Source: Deltaproteobacteria bacterium | Lineage (GTDB): Bacteria > Myxococcota_A > UBA9160 > UBA4427 | Reading direction: 5' to 3' | Assembly (NCBI GenBank): GCA_029261835.1 | Contig: JAJDAO010000039.1 | Location: 62,001-126,000 of the forward strand | DNA: 64,000 bases | Part shown: positions 17,203 to 25,124 of the stretch, one piece after another | How positions within the stretch are numbered: the stretch's first letter is position 1 | How the letters are laid out: every line of letters starts with the position of its first letter | Notes under the pieces: model-generated | Database searches by the model: none | The model's input: the letters and a program-made list of their open reading frames with translations, nothing else | What the model was told of the DNA's origin: nothing | Position numbers and translations under genes: made by a program

Positions 17203-18368
17203 GCTTCTTCCGCCGGGCCGTACGTCGCTGAGAGGCGCTCGGCGGCGACGCGCTGGTAGAGCTCGCGTAGCCGAGTCGCGTGCTGGTCCCATCCGTGCTG
17301 CAACGCGATCGCCCGCCCGCGCTCGCCCATCTCTCGTCGTGTATCGCTGTCGGATAGAGCATCCATTGCCCGCGCGAAGGCGGCCGTGTCCTCGGGGTCG
17401 TCGATAACCACCGCGGCATCTGCAACCACCTCCGCCGAGCCATTGGCCGCGCTCGTCACCACCGGTCGCGCGCTGGCCGCGGCCTCCAGGCAGACATTGG
17501 CGAAGGCGTCGTAGCGCGTCGGCAGCAGCAGGGCGTCTGCGGCCGCGTAGAGTGCGGGCATATCGCTGCGCACGCCGAGAAAGCGCACGCGGTTCTCGAT
17601 GCCGAGTCGCCGCGCGAGACGTCGCCAGCGAGCGGGATGGTCGCGACCGGCGACCCAGAGCCGCGCCCGCTCGTTGCGGCACAGCGCCAACGCGTGCAGC
17701 GCCGTGTCGAGACCCTTGCGGCGGCCTCCGGAGCCAGCGAAGAGCCAGACGACAGCCTCTTCCTCTGCAAGCTGGAGGCGAATGCGCCTCGCGTCGGCCG
17801 CCTGGCCTCGCGGGTCGAATCGTTCGTAGTCGACGCCGTTCGGGATCACCACGAGGCGGTCGGTCGGAACGCCGCCCCGCGTGGCGATCTCATCGCGCAC
17901 CATCGTCGACGCGCATTGAATGAGCTGGTCGGAATCGTCGAAGATGCTCGACTCCATGCACAGAAGCGTGATGTGCCGCGGAGAAAGCCGCCGCAGCGTG
18001 GCTCCGAGCGGGCCATAGGCCCGGGTCATGTAGTCGGCGTGGCTGCCGCCGCCCGCTCGGTAGATGTGTTGGTGGCGCGCCCGGCAGAAGCCGTGCACCA
18101 CGTCGCAGGCGGGCTCGAGCCGGCGCAGCAATCCGCCGGCGCGCCGCGAAAAGGCGAGCACACGCAGCGGCTGCCAGAAGCCCGGCACCTTCAGGTGATG
18201 GACGGTTACCCCTCGGGGCGTCTCGGCTGGATCCGGTTCGGCGCCCTCTCGCGCCACGACGTGCACTTCATCGCCACCACGCGCCAGAGCGCGCGCCACT
18301 TGCCAGGCGACCTGCTCGACGCCACCGCCCGCCGCTTGGAATCGCTCGACGACGAGGGCGATGCGCAT
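17199..18368 (-). CDS. Glycosyltransferase family 4 (WaaG-like)
   Basis: A 389-residue GT-B enzyme. The N-terminal acceptor domain starts MRIALVVERFQAAGGGVEQV, the usual GT4 opening. The C-terminal donor domain has VIPNGVDYERF, LFAGSGGRRKGLDTAL and the PTRYDAFANVCLEA nucleotide-sugar site. A WaaG-like assignment (LPS core glucosyltransferase) fits the overall layout and the overlap with a WaaP-like kinase gene, the same partnership seen in LPS core operons. The exact sugar cannot be read. It acts on the cytoplasmic face of the inner membrane. Start ATG 18368 fits the conserved N-terminus. Confidence 0.87.
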   Translation of the reverse strand: MRIALVVERFQAAGGGVEQVAWQVARALARGGDEVHVVAREGAEPDPAETPRGVTVHHLKVPGFWQPLRVLAFSRRAGGLLRRLEPACDVVHGFCRARHQHIYRAGGGSHADYMTRAYGPLGATLRRLSPRHITLLCMESSIFDDSDQLIQCASTMVRDEIATRGGVPTDRLVVIPNGVDYERFDPRGQAADARRIRLQLAEEEAVVWLFAGSGGRRKGLDTALHALALCRNERARLWVAGRDHPARWRRLARRLGIENRVRFLGVRSDMPALYAAADALLLPTRYDAFANVCLEAAASARPVVTSAANGSAEVVADAAVVIDDPEDTAAFARAMDALSDSDTRREMGERGRAIALQHGWDQHATRLRELYQRVAAERLSATYGPAEEA

Positions 18369-18391
18369 CAGTCGGCGAGGTCGGGCGGCGT

Positions 18392-18703
18392 TCAGCCGCC
18401 CCGGCCGGCTCGTCGGCGGGCCAGCCAGCCGGCCGCCAGCACGCTGGCGCCGAAGCCCGCGGCAGAGCCCAGCGGGTCCGCTCGTCGCCTCGGGCAGCCC
18501 AGCGGCGTGCAATCGCGACTCTGCGCGTGATCGGTCGCGCTGTCGCTCGCTGTCGGGATTGCCCGGGAGGCGGTGGTCGCCGCAGCCGGGAGCGCGCTTC
18601 CCAGCACGAGGAGCAGCGCGCCAGCCAGCCCAAGCGTGCACGCGAGGACGGGGCGAATCTGTCGTATTCGCCAGTTCGGATACTCGATCTCACGGCTTGC
18701 CAT
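18392..18703 (-). CDS. Small secreted/membrane protein, 103 aa
   Basis: Unrecognised. The protein has an N-terminal signal-like segment (PVLACTLGLAGALLLVLGSA, ending ALPAAA), a Ser/Thr/Asp-rich middle, and a C-terminal hydrophobic segment followed by arginines (GASVLAAGWLARRRAGRGG). This tripartite tail resembles a membrane anchor or sorting signal. It ends 23 bases upstream of the GT4 start and runs in the same direction, so it is probably the first gene of that operon. A longer upstream frame exists but is Arg-rich and not credible. Confidence 0.5.
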   Translation of the reverse strand: MASREIEYPNWRIRQIRPVLACTLGLAGALLLVLGSALPAAATTASRAIPTASDSATDHAQSRDCTPLGCPRRRADPLGSAAGFGASVLAAGWLARRRAGRGG

Positions 18704-18900
18704 GCGAGGGAGGATATCTCTCTCGGTGGAGATCGTGCCACTCGGGTCCCGCGGATCGCCCCGCTCCGGTTGACTCCTGGCGCGCACTCTACTTAATATT
18801 CTGCGCGCGCTTGGTGTGTTGCGCCCCAGAGCTGCCGCCAAGTGGGTCAGCAGTGGTCCCATCCGCTCATGCGCCTTCGATTCGAGCACTCAGGAATCCG

Positions 18901-19548
18901 ATGTCCACCTCTTCTCCCGAACGAACGCGCCACGGGCGCGACAAGCGGCAGCTGATTCTCGACGCGGCGATCGCAGTCTTTGCCCGCACCGGCTATCACA
19001 GATCACGGGTCTCGGACATCGCCCGGGAGGCCGGCATCGCCTACGGCCTCGTCTACCACTATTTCAAGAACAAGGAGCAGATTCTCGACACGATCTTCGA
19101 AGAGCAGTGGTCGAGTTTGCTCGACGCCCTCGAGGCGATCGCCGCCGGCGCCAATTCCACCGAGGACAAGCTGCTCTCCATCGCCGCGCTCATCCTCAAC
19201 GCCTACCGGGTGCGCAGTGACTGGGTCAAAGTGCTGGTCTTCGAGATCCAGCGCTCGTCGCGCTTTTCCGATCCCGATCAGATCCGCGCGATGGGGCGGC
19301 TGTTTCAGATCGTTGCCCGTATTCTGCGTGAAGGCCAGCAGGCGGGTGAGCTACGAGGCGATCTCGATCCCGATGTGGCCTGCTATGTGTTCATCGGCGG
19401 TCTGGATATCGTTGTGACGACGCGCGTCTTGAATGTGATCAAGATCGAGGGAGGCAGCCAGCAAGAAGCCCAGTACTACCTCAAAGTGGCGCGTACCGTC
19501 GTCGATCTCTTCCTGAACGGTTTCGCCGCTGGGGAAGGCAAAGCATGA
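18901..19548 (+). CDS. TetR family transcriptional regulator
   Basis: A 215-residue protein. The DNA-binding domain is at residues 12-60 (RDKRQLILDAAIAVFARTGY, SDIAREAGIAYGLVYHYFKN), followed by a helical effector domain like those of FadR/YsiA-type regulators. Its stop overlaps the start of an ABC ATPase gene as ATGA, so it is the first gene of the operon it probably controls. The longer reading frame upstream of ATG 18901 runs antisense to the small secreted protein and is rejected. Confidence 0.9.
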   Translation: MSTSSPERTRHGRDKRQLILDAAIAVFARTGYHRSRVSDIAREAGIAYGLVYHYFKNKEQILDTIFEEQWSSLLDALEAIAAGANSTEDKLLSIAALILNAYRVRSDWVKVLVFEIQRSSRFSDPDQIRAMGRLFQIVARILREGQQAGELRGDLDPDVACYVFIGGLDIVVTTRVLNVIKIEGGSQQEAQYYLKVARTVVDLFLNGFAAGEGKA

Positions 19549-20339
19549 GCGCTGCGGGCGCCGATACAGCCGAGGTCGCAATAGAAGTTCGTGGCCTCGG
19601 GAAGCGGTATGGTGAGATCGAGGCCGTGCGTGACCTCTCATTCGATGTGGCGTGCGGTGAGGTGGTGGGCTTCCTCGGCCCGAACGGGGCGGGCAAGACC
19701 ACGACCCTGCGAATCCTGACGGGCTTCATCCCCGCCAGCGACGGTCGCGCCTCGATCGCGGGGCACGATGTCTTCGACGAGCCGCTCGCCGCGCGCCGCG
19801 CCGTGGGCTACCTGCCCGAGACACCGCCGCTCTACCCGGAGATGACGGTCGAGGCCTTTCTAAGATTCGTGGCCGCCATCAAGGACGTGCCCCGTGCGCG
19901 ACGTCGTGAGGCCGTGGAGCGCGCTGCGGAACGCTGCGGCTTGCAGGACGTACGTCGCCGGACGATCGGCGCGCTCTCCAAGGGCTACCGGCAGCGCGTC
20001 GGCCTGGCGCAGGCCATCGTTCATGACCCGCCGGTGCTGGTGCTGGATGAGCCCACCGTTGGCCTCGACCCGATTCAGATCCGCGAGATTCGGGACCTGA
20101 TCGCCGAGCTGGCGTCGCCCGCTCACGGCGTGAAGCGTCAGACGGTGATTCTCTCCAGCCACATCCTCAACGAGGTGCAGGCAATCTGCCAGCGCGTGAT
20201 CTTGATCGATCGCGGCAGGAAGGCGCTCGATCAGTCGCTCGAGGAGCTCACCGCGGGTGGCCACAGCCTCGAGGAGGTCTTCGCCCGCGTGACACTGCGC
20301 GATGAGTCGCAGACGCCCGCTGCGGAGGGGCCGCCGTGA
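19545..20339 (+). CDS. ABC transporter ATP-binding protein (GldA-like)
   Basis: A 264-residue ATPase with Walker A GPNGAGKT (residues 45-52), signature LSKGYRQRVGLAQ, Walker B VLVLDEPTVGLDP and the switch region VILSSHILNEV. The order ATPase, six-helix permease, Gld-type auxiliary protein and DUF4340 protein matches the uncharacterised transport system related to gliding-motility GldA/F/G. It overlaps the regulator upstream and the permease downstream by four bases each (ATGA and GTGA). It likely works at the inner membrane; the substrate is unknown. Confidence 0.92.
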   Translation: MSAAGADTAEVAIEVRGLGKRYGEIEAVRDLSFDVACGEVVGFLGPNGAGKTTTLRILTGFIPASDGRASIAGHDVFDEPLAARRAVGYLPETPPLYPEMTVEAFLRFVAAIKDVPRARRREAVERAAERCGLQDVRRRTIGALSKGYRQRVGLAQAIVHDPPVLVLDEPTVGLDPIQIREIRDLIAELASPAHGVKRQTVILSSHILNEVQAICQRVILIDRGRKALDQSLEELTAGGHSLEEVFARVTLRDESQTPAAEGPP

Positions 20340-21136
20340 GACACGTCGGAGCCATCGCACAGCGCGAGCTGCGCTCGCTCTTCGTCTCACCGGTGGCCTA
20401 CGTGGTCTTGACGCTGTGGGCGGTGCTGGCCGGTACCTTCTTCCTCTCGAACCTGCTCTCCTTTCAGGAGCAGCTCGTGCGGGCCCAGCAGTTCCAGGCC
20501 TTCGATCGACTGGCCGAGATGAATCTGAACGATTCACTGATTGCGCCGTTCATCGGCGCCATGTGGATCGTGATGCTCTTTCTGCTCCCCGCCGTGACGA
20601 TGGGACTCTTCGCCAGCGAGAAGGCAAACGGCACCGATGAACTCTTGCTCACGAGCCCCCTCACCGTTTGGGAGATCGTGATCGGAAAGTTCGCGGCCGC
20701 GGCGGCATTCGCGCTCTTGATGACCGTGATCGCCGCGTTCTTTCCGGCTGTGCTCTTCGTCTACGGCGATCCTGAGATTGGCAAGACGGCCGCCGGTCTG
20801 CTGGGTCTGGCGCTGGTGAGTGTCGCCTACGTGTCGGTTGGCGCCTTCGCTTCCTCGGTGACTCGGAATCAGCTCATCGCCTTCATTCTGGCCCTCGTAC
20901 TATTGCTGGTGCTGGGGCTGATGCTGCCCTTCCTGGTGGAGATCAGCCTGTCGGGAAGCGATCCGGCTGCCACTCGTACCGTCGCCGCTTTCATGCGCTA
21001 CGTGGCGACGGGCATCCATTTCGAGAATCTGCTGTCGGGTTTGGTCGACACGGCGGATCTCGTCTACTTCGGCGTGGTGGTCGGAAGCTTCCTGCTGCTC
21101 GCCAAGACGGCGGTGGAGTCGAGCCGATGGCGCTGA
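20336..21136 (+). CDS. ABC-2 type permease (GldF-like)
   Basis: A 266-residue inner-membrane protein with six predicted helices, beginning SPVAYVVLTLWAVLAGTFFL. It has the conserved ATM-like FASEKANGTDELLLTSPLTV segment of this permease family between helices two and three. The GTG start overlaps the ATPase stop. It forms the channel half of the Gld-like ABC complex. Length and topology are normal for the family. Confidence 0.9.
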   Translation: MRHVGAIAQRELRSLFVSPVAYVVLTLWAVLAGTFFLSNLLSFQEQLVRAQQFQAFDRLAEMNLNDSLIAPFIGAMWIVMLFLLPAVTMGLFASEKANGTDELLLTSPLTVWEIVIGKFAAAAAFALLMTVIAAFFPAVLFVYGDPEIGKTAAGLLGLALVSVAYVSVGAFASSVTRNQLIAFILALVLLLVLGLMLPFLVEISLSGSDPAATRTVAAFMRYVATGIHFENLLSGLVDTADLVYFGVVVGSFLLLAKTAVESSRWR

Positions 21137-21164
21137 ATCGACACGACATAGCGGCGGTGGCGCG

Positions 21165-22742
21165 GTGAGCGGGCTGGCGGCACTGCTCGGGGGGCTCGGG
21201 CTCGTCGCAGTGGCGTTCGGTCTGCTGAGCGCGCTGGTCGCGATCTTCCAGCCGGTCACCGACCTCAGCTGGCTCGTCGGAAATCTGGCCATCGGCGTGG
21301 TGCTGCTCAGTGCTTCGCTGTTCGTCGGCTTCGACAGCGTGCGCGAGCACCTACGCTCCGGCGGGACGCGGCGGGCCGGCAAGTACGGCGGCAGCGCGAT
21401 CCTCTCGACCCTATTGGGGATCATCCTTCTCGGCATGCTCGGATTCCTCGCCGATCGCCATCCGCTACGCCTCGACTGGAGCGAGGACCGAATCAACACG
21501 CTGACCGAGCAGAGCCTCGATTTGCTGTCGCGTATCGAGGGGGACGTGAGGCTTCGTGCCTTCTTTCTGGAGTCGGAGATGCCGGCGGCCAGTGACCTGC
21601 TCGATCGCTACGCCTACGCGAGCGATCGCGTCACGCTGGAGTTCATCGACCCCAATTCGGTGCCGATGCTGGTGGAAGACCTCGAACTCGATCCCGAGGC
21701 CCTGGCCCGGGGTCTGGCGCGCGTCGAGATTGGTGACGCCGCCGTGGTGGTGACCGAGTTCGAGGAGTCGGAGGTCACGAACGCGCTGCTCAAGCTGACG
21801 CGCAGTGGAGGCAAGAGGGTCTACTTCCTGGACGGGCACAACGAGCGCCTGATCGCCAATCAGGCCGGGGAGGCCGCAGAGGCCAAGGAGAGCGCGGGCC
21901 GCGCTGCCGATGCCCTGCGAAACGAGACGTACGGGGTCGAGAGCCTCAACCTCGCCTCTCGCGGCGACGTGCCCGAGGATGCGGATGTACTGGTCGTGGC
22001 CGGCCCGACGCGCGTCCTGTTCGAGCATGAACTCGACGCGTTGCGTCGTTACATGGATGGCGGTGGGTCACTGCTGCTGCTGATCGACCCGCGTGCTCAG
22101 ACGAATCTCTACGACCTGCTGGGCGAGTGGGGCGTCGCGCTGGGCGACGATGTGGTGGTCGATCAGAGCCTCGCGCTCTTCGGGCAGGCGACGAGCCCGT
22201 TCGCCGCGGGCTATTCGCCCGATCATCCCATCACCGCCGAGATGCGCGAGACGACGCTCTTCCCGATGGTGCGCAGCGTCGCGGCACGGGCAGACTCGGA
22301 GAGTCGCTACGAAGCGATCGTGCTCAGCGGCGAGGATTCCTGGGCCGAGCGCGATCTCGACGGCTGGCGCCGCACAGGTCGCGCAGTATTCGACGAGCGC
22401 GATCTGACGGGCCCCGTCCCGATTGCGCTGGCGGGAAGCCCAAACTCGTCCGCCGGTGATGACGAGGCGCGGCTGGTGGTTGTGGGTGACTCGGACTTCG
22501 CCAGCAACGAGTTCATCGAGAGCTTCCGCAATCGCGATCTCTTCCTCAATGCGGTGAATTGGCTGATGGGTGATATCGAACAGATCTCGCTGCGTCCCCG
22601 CCTGGCGCGCGCGTCACGCTTCCGGCTCGATGGCGCGCAGTTCCGGCGTATTCAATACCTCTCGCTCTTCGTGCTTCCCGAGGCCATCGCGGTGCTGGGT
22701 GTCTTCACGTGGTGGCTACGGCGAGAAAGCGGGAGGCGCTGA
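21165..22742 (+). CDS. Gld-type auxiliary protein (GldG-like, ABC_transp_aux)
   Basis: A 525-residue protein with two N-terminal membrane helices, a third hydrophobic segment near residues 80-100, and a large extracytoplasmic domain. It has the family's hallmark at DWSEDRINTLTEQSLDLLSR, a VYFLDGHNE motif, and LLLLIDPRAQTNLYDLLGEW. A final transmembrane helix is at the C-terminus (LSLFVLPEAIAVLGVFTWWL), followed by RRESGRR. In Bacteroidota the related GldG serves gliding motility, but in proteobacteria the role is unknown. The GTG start has no strong ribosome binding site. Confidence 0.88.
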   Translation: MSGLAALLGGLGLVAVAFGLLSALVAIFQPVTDLSWLVGNLAIGVVLLSASLFVGFDSVREHLRSGGTRRAGKYGGSAILSTLLGIILLGMLGFLADRHPLRLDWSEDRINTLTEQSLDLLSRIEGDVRLRAFFLESEMPAASDLLDRYAYASDRVTLEFIDPNSVPMLVEDLELDPEALARGLARVEIGDAAVVVTEFEESEVTNALLKLTRSGGKRVYFLDGHNERLIANQAGEAAEAKESAGRAADALRNETYGVESLNLASRGDVPEDADVLVVAGPTRVLFEHELDALRRYMDGGGSLLLLIDPRAQTNLYDLLGEWGVALGDDVVVDQSLALFGQATSPFAAGYSPDHPITAEMRETTLFPMVRSVAARADSESRYEAIVLSGEDSWAERDLDGWRRTGRAVFDERDLTGPVPIALAGSPNSSAGDDEARLVVVGDSDFASNEFIESFRNRDLFLNAVNWLMGDIEQISLRPRLARASRFRLDGAQFRRIQYLSLFVLPEAIAVLGVFTWWLRRESGRR

Positions 22743-22746
22743 CGCC

Positions 22747-24192
22747 GTGCGTCCCCGCACCACCGGCATTCTCTTTCTGGTGGCAGTGCTGCTGGGGGCC
22801 TTCATCTATCTCCACGAGTTTCGCGGCGGTGAGGAGCGCGGCGCCATGCAGGCGGAGAGCAAGCGTCTCTTCCCCGATGTCGAAGCCTCGCAGATCGACC
22901 GGATCACCCTCACGGCGAGCGACGGCCAGCGAGCTCATCTGGAGCGGAGCGAGGGACGCTGGCGGCTGACATCCCCGCTGCGTTTCGCCGGCGACGAGGT
23001 CACGCTCGACGGTATGGCGAGCACGCTCGCGCAGCTCGAGATCGAGGGGCGTGTCCAGCCCGCTGGCGCCGCCGAGGATTTCGGTTTGGCGGATGAGGCC
23101 GACGCGCTGATCTTCGAGGTCGCCGGCAAGCGGCGCGGCCTGCGCATTGGCAGACGCACGCCGGTGGGTTCCAACACTTATGTCAAGACACTCTCGGACG
23201 AAGCGATCGTCTACCTGCAGACATGGCGCATCAACGCTCTCAGCAAGAGCTTGAGCGAGTTGCGCGACAGGCGCGTGCTCGACTTCGATACCGCGTCGGT
23301 TCAGCACGTGTCGGTTCGTTGGCCGGATGGCCGCGCGGAGCTCGAGCGACGAGAGTCGCACTGGTGGCTCGTCGAACCGCTGACGGAGCCAGCCGACAGC
23401 TCGACATTGGAGACGCTGCTCTCCGACCTCGCGTTCCTGCGCGCCGATGGCTTCGTCGACGAGCAAGCGGCGGACGAAGAGCTGGGGCTCACGTCGCCCC
23501 GCTTCCAGGTGCTGCTGAGCGGTGCCGACGACGCAGGCGAACCGTTCAAGCTGGGCTTCGCCGTTGGTGCGCAGCGCGCGGGCAAGCTGGTCGCGCGCGG
23601 CAAGGGCGGAACTCTCTACGCGCTCTCGCAAGAACGTCTCGATGACTTCCCGCGAGACCTTGTCGCCTACCGCCAAAAACGGCTGGCGCATTTCGAGGCG
23701 GCCGACGCCCGCAGCTTCGAGCTCGTCTTCAACGATTCTGCCGGGGCGTCGCATCGTGTGCAGGGCGAGCTGTTGGAGAGCGGTTGGGTCACGGCGCCCG
23801 AAACGATGGCGGACGGCAAGGCCGGAGCGCTGGTGGCCGAACTCGGCCGGCTCGAGGCGATCGATATCGTGGCCGAGGAGCTGGGTAGCACGGAGCTCGC
23901 CGCCGTCGGTCTCTCGCCTCCGCGGGTGGTGATTCGCGTCTGGGGTGAGGGGGCGGCATTGCGAGCCCACGTCGCAATCGGCCTGCTCGAGCCCGGTCGC
24001 GGCCTGCTGGCCCAGCGGATCGGTTCGCCCGTCGTCTACCGCCTCCACGAGTCACTCGCCGCTCAGATCCCCGCGAGCCACGAAGCCTTCGAGGCGGATT
24101 TCCTGCCGGCGAACGCGGATGTCGAGGCGGATGCGAATGCGGAACCGGATCCAGAGCTGGGGGATCTGCTGGCGGAGCCCGGCACCGGCTGA
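22747..24192 (+). CDS. DUF4340 domain protein, membrane-anchored
   Basis: A 481-residue protein with an N-terminal anchor (GILFLVAVLLGAFIYLHEF) and a long extracytoplasmic part built of repeated DUF4340-type units: DRITLTASDGQRAHLERSEG, RWRLTSPLRF, then later a second and third version (HVSVRWPDGRAELERRESHW, FELVFNDSAG). This family routinely follows GldG-like genes. The GTG at 22747 starts four bases after the upstream stop; codons before it belong to the previous gene's tail in another frame. It is probably a periplasmic partner of the ABC system. Confidence 0.85.
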   Translation: MRPRTTGILFLVAVLLGAFIYLHEFRGGEERGAMQAESKRLFPDVEASQIDRITLTASDGQRAHLERSEGRWRLTSPLRFAGDEVTLDGMASTLAQLEIEGRVQPAGAAEDFGLADEADALIFEVAGKRRGLRIGRRTPVGSNTYVKTLSDEAIVYLQTWRINALSKSLSELRDRRVLDFDTASVQHVSVRWPDGRAELERRESHWWLVEPLTEPADSSTLETLLSDLAFLRADGFVDEQAADEELGLTSPRFQVLLSGADDAGEPFKLGFAVGAQRAGKLVARGKGGTLYALSQERLDDFPRDLVAYRQKRLAHFEAADARSFELVFNDSAGASHRVQGELLESGWVTAPETMADGKAGALVAELGRLEAIDIVAEELGSTELAAVGLSPPRVVIRVWGEGAALRAHVAIGLLEPGRGLLAQRIGSPVVYRLHESLAAQIPASHEAFEADFLPANADVEADANAEPDPELGDLLAEPGTG

Positions 24193-24256
24193 CGGGTCGG
24201 CGCCGCGCGTACCGCTACACTGCGGCCGTTAGCAACTATCAGCAGAGGAGTCGACC

Positions 24257-25090
24257 GTGGGATATCGCTGTTTCGAGCTGGAGATCGACAAGGGCGTTGC
24301 ACATCTTCAGCTGAGTCGACCCGACGAGCTCAACACTCTGTGTCGGGAGTTTTGGACTGAGCTGCCCGAGATCGTCGGCCGGCTGGATCACGAGGGGAGC
24401 GCGCGGGTGATCGTGATCTCCTCGACCGGGCGGCACTTCACCGCCGGCCTGGATCTGGGTCTTCTCGCTGGCAGCAGCGTCGACGGTGAAACGGAGGTCG
24501 GGCGCGCACGGGCCAATCTGCGCTCGCTCGTGCTCCATCTGCAGGAGACCTTCAGCTGCTTCGAGAGGGCGCGCATGCCGGTCATCGCCGCGATTCAAGG
24601 TGGCTGTGTGGGTGGTGGCGTAGACCTCATCACCGCCTGTGACATGCGCTACTGCAGCGAAGATGCCTTCTTCTGCGTGCAGGAAATCAACATTGGCATC
24701 ACGGCCGATGTCGGCACGCTGCAGAGACTGCCCAAGATCGTGCCCGATGGCGTGGCGAGGGAGCTGGCCTACACGGGGCGTCGCATGCCGGCTGCTCGTG
24801 CCAGAGAGATCGGGCTCGTGAATGAGGTCTACCCGAGCCAGGAGGCGATGCTCGTCGGCGTGATGGAGATCGCTCATGAGATCGCCGAGCGCTCGCCGCT
24901 GGCCGTCTGGGGCAGCAAGGAGATGCTCAATTACAGTCGTGACCACAGCGTGGCGGAGAGCCTCAACTTCATCGCGACCTGGCAGAGCGGCATGTTTCAG
25001 CCTCAGGACGTGTTGGAGGCCTTTCAAGCCAGGCAGGAGAAACGCGCGCCGGTGTTCGAAGACTTGCCCCTCCGCCGCAAGGAGTTCTGA
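24257..25090 (+). CDS. Crotonase, delta(3,5)-delta(2,4)-dienoyl-CoA isomerase type
   Basis: A 277-residue enoyl-CoA hydratase/isomerase family protein. Its core (IQGGCVGGGVDLITACDMRY, VQEINIGITADVGTLQRLPK) is that of ECH1-like dienoyl-CoA isomerases. The three acidic residues used by the rat enzyme (Asp176, Glu196, Asp204) correspond here to Asp123, Glu143 and Asp151. The enzyme shifts double bonds during beta-oxidation of unsaturated fatty acids with odd-position bonds. The oxyanion-hole segment FTAGLDLG is intact. The GTG start has AGAGGAG six bases upstream. It is a single-gene unit and probably cytoplasmic. Confidence 0.88.
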   Translation: MGYRCFELEIDKGVAHLQLSRPDELNTLCREFWTELPEIVGRLDHEGSARVIVISSTGRHFTAGLDLGLLAGSSVDGETEVGRARANLRSLVLHLQETFSCFERARMPVIAAIQGGCVGGGVDLITACDMRYCSEDAFFCVQEINIGITADVGTLQRLPKIVPDGVARELAYTGRRMPAARAREIGLVNEVYPSQEAMLVGVMEIAHEIAERSPLAVWGSKEMLNYSRDHSVAESLNFIATWQSGMFQPQDVLEAFQARQEKRAPVFEDLPLRRKEF

Positions 25091-25124
25091 GACTTCGGGT
25101 CGCGGCAGAGCCGAGCCCGCGGCG

